From positions 1 through 64,000 of the forward strand of contig JAKATL010000005.1 in assembly GCA_021827985.1 (NCBI GenBank): a stretch of 64,000 bases of DNA. Reading direction: 5' to 3'. The notes below the pieces were generated by a model, which worked only from the letters and a program-made list of their open reading frames with translations, did not search any database and was not told the DNA's origin. Positions within the stretch are counted from its first letter, which is position 1; every line of letters starts with the position of its first letter. The translations under genes and the position numbers were made by a program. Positions 1-7,283 of the stretch are shown here, piece after piece. The stretch is from a bacterium (GTDB taxonomy: Bacteria > Chloroflexota > Dormibacteria > Aeolococcales > Bog-877).

Positions 1-61
1 CGTAAGACCGGGCCTCGCCCGGCTGGTGGCTGTGAAGCAGGACCCGGGATCGCCCCGGAGC

Positions 62-80
62 CCACCGGCTCGATCGGTGG
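62..80 (-). terminator. short hairpin after the SDR gene
   Basis: A 6-bp perfect stem (CCACCG/CGGTGG) with a 7-nt loop lies immediately downstream of the stop codon of the leftward SDR gene. There is no clear U-tract, so it could be a weak terminator or a transcript-end stabilising hairpin. A second hairpin (CCGGGC/GCCCGG) lies further on at 8-22. Confidence 0.3.
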
Positions 81-83
81 TCC

Positions 84-782
84 TCAGACCCCTGGCGCCC
101 TTGTCACGGCTTGAGGAACGATGCGCTCCGCCATGCGCGCTTCGAACGCCTCGCGAGAGATGCCCTCCTCCTCGGCCAGCGCCGTGAGGGCGGCGTCCAC
201 TCCGGGTGCGTCGGGAGACCCGGCGGACCGGATGCAAACGGCCCGGACGCCGTGGGGGCCATAGTCGGCCGCGATCTGGCGGCACAACGCCTCGATGGCG
301 GCTCCGGCCACGGAGAAGCTCCCCTGATCGGCAAGGGGCCGGTGGCAGGAACTGGCGGTGATCCCGAGAACGACTCCCCGATGGCGCTCCGCCATTCGCC
401 TAGCGGCTCCGACCCCGGTGAGGAAGTTGCTCCGGATACCGTCGGCTATCCCCCTCACAAAGTCATCGACGGGGAGGTCGTGCAGCGAGCCTCCCAGGAA
501 GTAGGGAGCGCTGATGGCGTTGAACGACACGTCGATACCGCCGTGCTCGGCCACCACCCGGTCAAGGTGCCCTTCGACCGCGTCCGGGGCGAGGGCGTCG
601 AGTTGAACGGCCTCAGCCCTGAGGCCGCGCTCAGCCAGGGGTCGCACCATCGTCTCGAGCGAGGAAGGCGTACGCCCGGCGACGATCACGTGCGCCCCCT
701 GCTCGGCGAATGCCTGGGCGACCGTGCCACCGACGGCGGCGCCGCCGCCGTATACCACCGCGACGCGCCCATCCAGCAGCAT
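84..782 (-). CDS. atypical short-chain dehydrogenase/reductase-like protein
   Basis: A 232-residue Rossmann-fold protein of the SDR superfamily. The N-terminus shows a modified cofactor loop (GGGAAVGG, where TGxxxGxG is usual) and an AGR motif after beta-2, which suggests NADP(H). The segment aligned with the catalytic Tyr-xxx-Lys reads FSVAG, so both Tyr and Lys are replaced (Phe and Gly); the Ser-containing strand before it (TASS) is kept. The protein also stops about 20-30 residues short of the usual SDR C-terminus. A GGAGGT ribosome-binding site 7 nt before the ATG supports the start. Such YxxxK-less SDRs occur as a recurrent actinobacterial subgroup, so function may be cofactor binding rather than classical redox catalysis. 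Substrate unknown. Confidence 0.75.
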   Translation of the reverse strand: MLLDGRVAVVYGGGAAVGGTVAQAFAEQGAHVIVAGRTPSSLETMVRPLAERGLRAEAVQLDALAPDAVEGHLDRVVAEHGGIDVSFNAISAPYFLGGSLHDLPVDDFVRGIADGIRSNFLTGVGAARRMAERHRGVVLGITASSCHRPLADQGSFSVAGAAIEALCRQIAADYGPHGVRAVCIRSAGSPDAPGVDAALTALAEEEGISREAFEARMAERIVPQAVTRAPGV

Positions 783-892
783 TCCCTGACCTCCGCTCTG
801 CCGAGTTGCCCGGGAGAAGATAGCCTACGACCTCCGCGTTGCGCCATCTGGCACCCGGACGGTACCTGTCTGAGTCGATCAGCTGGAATCAC

Positions 893-967
893 TGGAGCGG
901 GAGACGGGGGTCGAACCCGCGACCTTCTCCTTGGCAAGGAGACGCTCTACCACTGAGCCACTCCCGC
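893..967 (-). tRNA. tRNA-Gly (GCC)
   Basis: The minus strand folds as a cloverleaf: acceptor stem GCGGGAG/CTCCCGC, D-arm GCTC..GAGC, anticodon stem TCTCC/GGAGA around loop TTGCCAA (anticodon GCC), and T-arm with GGTTCGACC. The discriminator base is U and the CCA end is encoded (893-895). It stands alone between the SDR gene and the ArsB-like permease gene. Confidence 0.95.
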
Positions 968-992
968 AGCCTCGTCGAGGATAGCAGACCCC

Positions 993-2237
993 TCACCGCG
1001 CCAGCGCCACGACCGAGAGGGCCGCGGCGAGGCCTAGGGGCCCGGCGAACCATCCGGCCGCCCAGAAGTGCCTGGACCGCACGGAGCCCGCTCCAGCGCC
1101 GGGGGCGAGGATTATCAAGGTTGAGAGTGAGCCGGTCGGAGCCAGATTGGCTCCCAGGTCGGCCCCGGCTATGAGGGGGATCCCTAGCCGCCGGAGCTGC
1201 CCGACAGCCGCCAGCCCCGCCATGCCCAGGAATGCCGCCGGGAGATTGTTGGCGATCGCGCTGGCACCGGCGGCCGCCAGGCCGACGCGGACCGGTGCCC
1301 CGAAGCCGCCCTGGCCCGCCAGCTGGTGGGCCAGGGCGGCCAGCGGTCCGGCGGACTGCAGTCCCGCGGCCAATACCGCTAGTCCGGCCACGAGCGGAAT
1401 CAGCGACCACCTGCCTTCTCGAACGGATCTCAGTGGCGACATCCCACCCCGGGTCCACCCGATGATCACGGCCACTGCCCCTCCGAGGAGCGTCGGGGGC
1501 CCCAGGGACAATCCGCTCGCGCCCGCCCAGAGGTCCGCTCCGAGCAGGACGCCCAGGAGCGCGCCGAGGGCGACCAGCTTGCCCAGGTCCCGGTCAGGGC
1601 TCGAGGGCTCAGTAGGCGAAGAGGTCTTGGGCAGCCCGCGGGTGAGCAACCAGGTGAGTGCGAGGCCGGCGAGCAGCACCGCGAGCAGTGCCGCCGGGGT
1701 CACCTGCAGCAGGTAGCTGGAGAGCGGGATATGATCGCGCTCGAGGACCAAGAGGTTAACCGGGTTGCTGACCGGAAGGACCAGGGAGGCGGCGTTGGCC
1801 ATGACCGCGATCCCGACCACGAACCGGACCGAGGAGAGGCCGCGTCCAGCGACCCGCCGGGCGACGATGGGTGCCACCAGGAGGGCGGCAGCGTCGTTGG
1901 AGAACAGCGTGGTGACGCCGACCGTGAGCAGCAGGGATACCACCATGAGCCGCCGGGGGCTGTTGCCCGACCACCGCTCGGCCCGGTCCATCAGCCACTC
2001 CATGGCCCCCGCCTCCGCCAGCGCCACGGTGAGGAGCACCAGCCCAGCGAAGAAGAGAAGGACCTGCCAGGTGTTCCCCACGCCGGTGAGTGCCGATGAG
2101 ATGGGCACCAGCCCGGTTGCCAGGGCGATGCCCGCACCCCCCACCGCCCACCACCCGCCACCCAGGCCGAGGGGCCGAACCAGGGTGGCCGCGCACACCC
2201 CGGCGAAGATGACCCCCAGCAGAACGACACTTAACAT
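993..2237 (-). CDS. ArsB/SLC13-type ion permease
   Basis: A 414-residue polytopic membrane protein with about 10-12 hydrophobic segments. Ion-transporter superfamily signatures of the ArsB/NhaD/CitM group are visible: SNDAAALLVAPI in the first half, NPVNLL shortly after, and NNLPAA plus GADLGANLAPTGSLSTL in the second half. The last resembles the GANIGP..TGSLATLLW signature of arsenite pumps, so arsenite/antimonite efflux at the cytoplasmic membrane is the best guess; a Na+/H+ or anion role cannot be excluded. No arsA, arsC or arsR is nearby. It is transcribed divergently from a MerR-family regulator across about 50 bp, which probably controls it. The ATG lies close to the presumed promoter, so the leader would be very short. 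Confidence 0.8.
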   Translation of the reverse strand: MLSVVLLGVIFAGVCAATLVRPLGLGGGWWAVGGAGIALATGLVPISSALTGVGNTWQVLLFFAGLVLLTVALAEAGAMEWLMDRAERWSGNSPRRLMVVSLLLTVGVTTLFSNDAAALLVAPIVARRVAGRGLSSVRFVVGIAVMANAASLVLPVSNPVNLLVLERDHIPLSSYLLQVTPAALLAVLLAGLALTWLLTRGLPKTSSPTEPSSPDRDLGKLVALGALLGVLLGADLWAGASGLSLGPPTLLGGAVAVIIGWTRGGMSPLRSVREGRWSLIPLVAGLAVLAAGLQSAGPLAALAHQLAGQGGFGAPVRVGLAAAGASAIANNLPAAFLGMAGLAAVGQLRRLGIPLIAGADLGANLAPTGSLSTLIILAPGAGAGSVRSRHFWAAGWFAGPLGLAAALSVVALAR

Positions 2238-2247
2238 ATTCGTGTAA

Positions 2248-2266
2248 AGTGTACCTCATCTGCACT
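2248..2266. promoter_or_regulatory. candidate MerR operator in the divergent promoter
   Basis: An imperfect inverted repeat AGTGTA-7 nt-TGCACT (5 of 6 positions complementary; 6 of 7 when extended by one base) lies in the short divergent gap between the permease and MerR genes. MerR-family proteins typically bind such dyads inside the promoter spacer of the gene they control. The assignment rests on position and symmetry only. Confidence 0.35.
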
Positions 2267-2294
2267 CTCGCCATATAGACGCCGCTTGTCATTT

Positions 2295-2750
2295 ATGCGT
2301 CAAGACGAGGACCAGGAAGACCAGGACCGGCAGCGGTTGATCGCCGACGCCAGCCGGGAGATCGGGGTCAGCGCGCGGGTACTGCGGTACTGGGAGCAGC
2401 TAGGGGTGGTGCGCCCGTCACGGGACCCAAGGGGCCGGCGCCACTTCAGCCGTCACGACCTGCTGGCCATGGCGCTCATCCAGGAGCTCCTGGAGACCAC
2501 CGGGGCCTCGATCTCAGACCTGAGGCTGCTCCGGGAGATGGCTGAGCGAGAGGTGGAGGCGGCGCTCCGGGATCCCCTGACCCGCCTACGCCTTCTCTTC
2601 CAGCGGCAGGCGGCGGAACCCTACTTCCACCAGCTCATCGCGGAGCGGCTCCCCCCTGGACCACCCCCGGAGAGAACCAGGCGCCCTCCCCTACCCCACC
2701 GCGGTGAGGTGCCGCTCCCGCCCGCCCCTGCTAGGCCCCCGGAGCGCTAG
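2295..2750 (+). CDS. MerR-family transcriptional regulator
   Basis: A 151-residue protein with the N-terminal MerR winged helix-turn-helix: SREIGVSARVLRYWEQLG followed by the wing GRRHFSRHD and helices with a short dimerisation segment (about residues 10-90). The C-terminal tail is proline/arginine-rich and has no Cys or His cluster, so metal sensing through MerR-type cysteines is not evident. The ATG at 2295 is used; a TTG three codons upstream is equally possible. The last 60 nt overlap the end of the convergent mrfB-like gene, so the tail may be a read-through extension. It likely regulates the divergent ArsB-like permease and itself. Confidence 0.8.
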   Translation: MRQDEDQEDQDRQRLIADASREIGVSARVLRYWEQLGVVRPSRDPRGRRHFSRHDLLAMALIQELLETTGASISDLRLLREMAEREVEAALRDPLTRLRLLFQRQAAEPYFHQLIAERLPPGPPPERTRRPPLPHRGEVPLPPAPARPPER

Positions 2751-4016
2751 CCAGGCCTGGTACGACGCCCCCCCAGGAAGCCACGCCGCCCAGGGCCGGT
2801 CAGCACCGGGCTCAGGCCGCTGCGGGACTCCGCCCACCCTGCCCTCGAGTCGCCAGATACGGCGGGCGAACCGCTGGTCCCAACCCACCGGGGCCTCGCG
2901 AAAGGCCGCCTGCGCCAGCTCCAGGGCGGCCGCCGGGTCGGCCTGCCGGTGTTCCAGGTCCACGCAGAGGGCCTCGGCGGCCTCAGGGTCGTGCCACCTC
3001 TCCCAAATCGACGTCCAGGCAGCGAAGGCCTCCGTCGGGCGGTCCTGTCGGCGCAGCAGCCGGGCTCGCCTCAGGGCGCCCGCCCGATCCAGCGGCGCCG
3101 GCGACAGCTCCTCCGCCCGGCGGTAGCTGGAGTGGGCCTCCTCCAGCCGTCCCCGGGCCTCGGCGAAGCGTCCCAGGCTCAGCCAGTCGCTGGGATCCGG
3201 ATCGTCCACGCCCAGATGCCGGGCCACGTAGTCCAGCAGGCGAAGGAGGGATACCACATCCTCTCGGTTGTGGCGCACCACGGCCGCCAGCGGGGCGGCG
3301 TCGCCGTCCCGGAGAAACTGCCAGAAGCGTTCCGGAGCCTCCCGGCCGGGGAGGTCACCCTCCCTTTTGAGGTGCAACAGCTCCACCTCCGCGGACCTCA
3401 AAGTGCAGCGCTCCAAGCGGTGCCGAAAGAGGCGCCGCACCACTGGGAGAAGGTCCAGGTGGGGAGTCGCCGGCCAGGCTCGATCCACCCCGGCCATCAC
3501 CATGCGGGACCGGAGCAGGGGCAGATCGTAGCTTCCCCCGTTGTAGGTGGCCAGCAGCTCCGCCTCCTTGAGCTGGTGGAGCGCCGCCTCCACCAAGCGC
3601 TCCTCCGCGCCCAGCTGCGGCAGCAGCCACTGCTCCAGCTGCAGGCGCGAACCCTCCAGCCATCCCCAACCGTACAGGAAGGGCACGGTCCCCGCTCCCC
3701 GCTGGAGACCGGTGGTCTCCAGATCGAAGAGGAGCAACCGGCCGCCCTCAGGAGGAACGGCCGCCGACACCGCTTCCAGACGGGAGAACTCGAACGCCGC
3801 CGGGCTGAGGCCCAGTTCTGAAAGTGGAACGGCCTCTCGAAGCACGAAGATCTCCCGATCCTCGTCCCAGACGAAGCCGAGATCGCGGATCCCCACGGCT
3901 CTCTCCGAGGGGTCCCGATTGGGCCTATGGCCGAGGCCGGGGGGAAGCGGAGCCAGCCGCAAGCGGCCATCACCCTGCAGGGCGGCGAGCCTGAGTCGAA
4001 GTGGCTGGGTCACCAC
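2691..4016 (-). CDS. mrfB: MrfB/YprB-like DEDD exonuclease with TPR-like tail
   Basis: A 441-residue protein with an RNase H-like DEDD exonuclease domain: LFDLETTG (D98, E100), YNGGSYDLPLL (D164) and RHNREDVVSL (H249, D253). These match the order and spacing of the catalytic residues in Bacillus subtilis MrfB (formerly YprB). After about residue 265 come helical TPR-like repeats (RRAEELSPAPLDRAGALRRA and similar). The GTG start overlaps the end of the upstream helicase gene by a few bases (GTG at 4016 or 4013), so the two are translationally coupled. In B. subtilis the MrfA helicase and MrfB nuclease act together in a UvrA-independent mitomycin C/crosslink repair pathway; the same role is inferred here. 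Confidence 0.85.
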   Translation of the reverse strand: MVTQPLRLRLAALQGDGRLRLAPLPPGLGHRPNRDPSERAVGIRDLGFVWDEDREIFVLREAVPLSELGLSPAAFEFSRLEAVSAAVPPEGGRLLLFDLETTGLQRGAGTVPFLYGWGWLEGSRLQLEQWLLPQLGAEERLVEAALHQLKEAELLATYNGGSYDLPLLRSRMVMAGVDRAWPATPHLDLLPVVRRLFRHRLERCTLRSAEVELLHLKREGDLPGREAPERFWQFLRDGDAAPLAAVVRHNREDVVSLLRLLDYVARHLGVDDPDPSDWLSLGRFAEARGRLEEAHSSYRRAEELSPAPLDRAGALRRARLLRRQDRPTEAFAAWTSIWERWHDPEAAEALCVDLEHRQADPAAALELAQAAFREAPVGWDQRFARRIWRLEGRVGGVPQRPEPGADRPWAAWLPGGASYQAWLALRGPSRGGRERHLTAVG

Positions 4017-6463
4017 CCGGCCTCCTCAACCAAGCGCAGCGTGAGCAGCTTGGCACCCCGCTCCAGGCCGGCTATCGGACCGACACAGGCTGGACAGCCC
4101 TCGGCGCAGTCGCACTCCCGCAGCAGGCTTGCGGCAGCGGCCAGCAGCTCCTGATGGAGGTCGAAGAGCTTGGCGCTGAGACCCACACCACCGGGATGGG
4201 AGTCGTAGATGAACACGGCGGCACCGTCGGATTCCGCGGGCGGCATGCCGGACTGGGCTACCTGGCCGGGCGCCACGGTGAACTCCGCGGTAGCTGCCGC
4301 CGGGCGGGCCGCCGGGACGGCTCCCAGCGCCGCGCGGACCTCGGTGACGACCCCGAGGTCCCGGTGGTCACACATGGCCAAGAGGCAGGCGGCCTGCCCG
4401 AGAAGGTGGCCGAATCCCTCGATGCCCATCTCCAGGCCAGGCCAGGTCGACGCGAGCCCCAGGGAGCACCAGTAGGCATTGGTTTGCAGGTCGCGCTCCG
4501 GCACCCGGATGGGTCCGGCCCCGACGGTCTCATGGGTAAGCAACCGGATCTTCCGGTACATCGCCGCCAGCACGCTCACCCTCACCTCGCCGTGCGACCT
4601 GGAGGTGGCCCGTCCAGGGTCGATCAGCGGTCCCGCCAGTCGCTCGAGGACCTGGAGGCCGACGCGGAGATCGGCATCCGTGTAGTAGTCGACGGAAACG
4701 GGGTGGACGTACGCCCGATGCTCCTCCCAGTCCAGCCTCTCGACGTGGTACTGGCGGCCCTGGTGCATGTAGATGGCGTCGTCGTGGACCAGCATGGGCG
4801 CCGACCATTCGTCCAGCTCCCCCACCACCCGGGCTCCGGTGCCCGAGTGGCCGATGGTGCTGCCCGAGCGCTGCCCCTGGGGCCCCTGGGACGGTCCCGC
4901 GGCGGCGCCGGACGTGTCGATGATCACCACGTTGCTGCTGGAGGCCGTCCTGAGGCTGATCGCCTCGGCAGGGAAGGCGTCCGCCGTCCAATGCCAGCTG
5001 CCGCTTCCCAGGTGCACCAGCCCATCCTCCGACAGCAGCTGGAGAAGCCCCGAGACATCCTTGCCGCCGAAGCCCTCTCCATCCCGCATGGGCAGCTCGA
5101 AAACCGCCGCCTGAAGGTGTCCGGCAAGGACCAGCAGATTGTCCGGGTCGATCACCGCCCGCTCTGGGGCCCGCTCCAGGAGGTACTCCGGGTGATGGGC
5201 GATGAACTGGTCGAGCGGCCCGCCGCCAGTGATCAGCAGATGGAGGGCGTCGGCTGTGCGGCGGCCCGCCCGTCCCAGACGCTGCCAGCAGCTGGAGATG
5301 GTGCCGGGGAACCCCACCAGCACCGCCGCATCCAGTTGCCCGATGTCCACACCGAGCTCCAGGGCACTGGTGGCGACCACGCAGCGCACCGCACCGGAGC
5401 GGAGCCCGGCCTCGATGGCCCGCCGCTCCAGAGGCAGGTAACCGCCCCGGTAAGCACGCACGGTTGGACCCGGTGTACCCGGTGGCGAGGGGATCTCACT
5501 CCCCAGGTAGTTCAGCAGGAGCTCCACCTGGAGACGGGTCTGGCTGAAGACGATCGCCTGGGCACCAGACTCGACCAACTTGGGCACGAGGCGGCGCGCC
5601 TCCAGGCTGGCACTGCGACGTACCCCTAGACTCCGGTCGACGAGGGGTGGGTTCAGCACCACCAGCCGGCGCCTGGGGGTGGGAGCCCCACTTTGCGACA
5701 CGAGGCGCACCGGCCGGCCGAGGAGCTGGGCCGCCAGCTCGCCGGGGTTGGCGATGGTTGCGGAGGTGCAGATGTAACGGGGGCTGGCCCCGTAGAAGCT
5801 GGCGATCCGGCCCAGCCGGCGCAGCACGTTGGCCACGTGACTTCCGAAGACCCCGCGATAGGTGTGCAGCTCGTCGAGCACCACGTAGCGAAGGCCGGAG
5901 AAGAGCCGGACCCAGCTGGTGTGGTTGGGCAGGATCCCGGTGTGCAGCATGTCGGGATTGGTGAGCACCACCTGCCCCGCCTGGCGAAGGGCCGATCGCG
6001 CCCCCGGAGGGGTGTCTCCGTCATAGGTGAATGTGCGCAGGTCCATGCCCGCCGCCGCCGACAGCGACCGCACCGCCTGGAACTGGTCCTGTGCCAGGGC
6101 CTTTGTGGGGTAAAGGAGGATGGCCGTGGCGTCGGGGTCCCGGGCGACAGCATCAAGCACCGGAAGCAAGTAGCAGAGCGACTTGCCTGAGGCGGTGGGC
6201 GTCACCACCGCCACGTCCTCGCCCGCCAGGGCGGCCGCGACCGCCTCGGCCTGGTGGCTGTACAAATCCGTGATCCCCCGGCCGACGAGCGCGTCCCTGA
6301 CCACGTCGTGGAGGGCTGGCGGGAATGGCTCGGAGCGCGCGCCCTGGGGGGGAAGCTCCCGGTCCAGGACGATCAGCTCCTGGATCCTGGGGTCGTCCAG
6401 GACCGCATCCCAGATCTGAGGAATCGGCTCGGGGATCGCGCTCACCCGCTGTCCGGAGCTCAT
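4010..6463 (-). CDS. mrfA: MrfA/YprA-like DEAD/DEAH-box helicase with DUF1998 domain
   Basis: An 817-residue superfamily-2 DNA helicase. Walker A is TPTASGKS, motif II is DELH, motif III is TSAT, and motif VI is QRLGRAGRR. The C-terminus carries the DUF1998-type zinc module with four cysteines (CDCAEGCPAC). This arrangement is that of MrfA (YprA), a 3'-5' helicase for repair of mitomycin-type damage, and the overlapping downstream exonuclease completes the pair. The start is set at the ATG at 6463 because the codons before it encode an unlikely extension; no strong Shine-Dalgarno is visible, so a leaderless or weakly initiated message is possible. No LexA-type site was recognised upstream. 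Confidence 0.88.
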   Translation of the reverse strand: MSSGQRVSAIPEPIPQIWDAVLDDPRIQELIVLDRELPPQGARSEPFPPALHDVVRDALVGRGITDLYSHQAEAVAAALAGEDVAVVTPTASGKSLCYLLPVLDAVARDPDATAILLYPTKALAQDQFQAVRSLSAAAGMDLRTFTYDGDTPPGARSALRQAGQVVLTNPDMLHTGILPNHTSWVRLFSGLRYVVLDELHTYRGVFGSHVANVLRRLGRIASFYGASPRYICTSATIANPGELAAQLLGRPVRLVSQSGAPTPRRRLVVLNPPLVDRSLGVRRSASLEARRLVPKLVESGAQAIVFSQTRLQVELLLNYLGSEIPSPPGTPGPTVRAYRGGYLPLERRAIEAGLRSGAVRCVVATSALELGVDIGQLDAAVLVGFPGTISSCWQRLGRAGRRTADALHLLITGGGPLDQFIAHHPEYLLERAPERAVIDPDNLLVLAGHLQAAVFELPMRDGEGFGGKDVSGLLQLLSEDGLVHLGSGSWHWTADAFPAEAISLRTASSSNVVIIDTSGAAAGPSQGPQGQRSGSTIGHSGTGARVVGELDEWSAPMLVHDDAIYMHQGRQYHVERLDWEEHRAYVHPVSVDYYTDADLRVGLQVLERLAGPLIDPGRATSRSHGEVRVSVLAAMYRKIRLLTHETVGAGPIRVPERDLQTNAYWCSLGLASTWPGLEMGIEGFGHLLGQAACLLAMCDHRDLGVVTEVRAALGAVPAARPAAATAEFTVAPGQVAQSGMPPAESDGAAVFIYDSHPGGVGLSAKLFDLHQELLAAAASLLRECDCAEGCPACVGPIAGLERGAKLLTLRLVEEAGW

Positions 6464-6533
6464 CGAACAAATGTACCACGCGCCGGGTGGAACCACAACG
6501 GGCGCGCATACCACCTCCCGGAGGGCCGGCCCG

Positions 6534-7265
6534 TCAGCCCTCGGCGCGCAGCCCCAGGGCGATTCCGGTTTGATCGGTGATCACTCCGTAAACCCTGGGA
6601 TCGTGGAGCAGTCGCCGAAGCTGCGTCGGTTGGTTCACCGTCCAGACCAGCACCTGGAGGCCGGAGTCCACAGCTCCATCCAGCACCCTGTCGCGGGCAC
6701 GGTGCCGTTCGATCACCAGGTGGGTGGCTCCGCAGGCCAGGGCCTGGCGGACCACGCCGGGCAGTCCTCGCCCGCTCACCCCCAGGGCACCCCGCACCAA
6801 CCCAGTCGGGCATCCCGGGAGGAGCTGGGCCAGGGTCTCGATCTCGGACTCGAGGAAGGAGCTGACCAGGATCTCCTGGGGTGGCGACAGGTCGCTGATC
6901 ACCGCGGCCACATCGGCCGCCAGCCCCGGGTCCTTCAGCTCCAGGTTTAGCCCGAGCCGGCCCCGCGCCAGCAACAGCGCGTCGGCCAATTCCACCGGCG
7001 CCGGTGCGCCCACGGGGAAGGGCGCGGGATGAAGCGCACCCCGAGATGCTGGAAGTGGGTCATGGGCCAGGATCAGACGCCCGCTCCAATTTCGGCGGAC
7101 GTCCACCTCCGCCGCGTCGGAGCCGACGGCGATGGCGGCACTGATCGACTCCAGGGTGTTCTCAGGTGCCGGGCCGACCACTCCGCGGTGGGCCACCACC
7201 AGGGGCCGAGTTCCAGCCCCGGCGGGGCGCCATCTGGCCCGGGGTGACGCATTCATCCTCCCCAT
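6534..7265 (-). CDS. glycerophosphodiester phosphodiesterase (GDPD family)
   Basis: A 243-residue TIM-barrel protein with the GDPD signature: VVAHRG near residue 25, PENTLESI, the metal-binding AEVDVRR and LAHDP, LELKD in the middle, and the C-terminal WTVN and GVITD. The family hydrolyses glycerophosphodiesters such as glycerophosphocholine to glycerol-3-phosphate plus an alcohol. There is no signal peptide, so it should act in the cytoplasm. Two ATG codons (7265 and 7256) are possible starts. It follows the proline-rich protein gene by 18 nt on the same strand and is probably co-transcribed with it. Substrate specificity is not predictable from sequence. Confidence 0.88.
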   Translation of the reverse strand: MGRMNASPRARWRPAGAGTRPLVVAHRGVVGPAPENTLESISAAIAVGSDAAEVDVRRNWSGRLILAHDPLPASRGALHPAPFPVGAPAPVELADALLLARGRLGLNLELKDPGLAADVAAVISDLSPPQEILVSSFLESEIETLAQLLPGCPTGLVRGALGVSGRGLPGVVRQALACGATHLVIERHRARDRVLDGAVDSGLQVLVWTVNQPTQLRRLLHDPRVYGVITDQTGIALGLRAEG

Positions 7266-7283
7266 GATGCGGGGCGGGGAGGA

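Noticed and set aside
4001..5629. Long rightward open frame opposite the MrfA helicase
   Set aside because: Translation is Gly/Arg/His/Gln-rich without motifs and lies wholly antisense to a clear helicase; it is a consequence of high GC.
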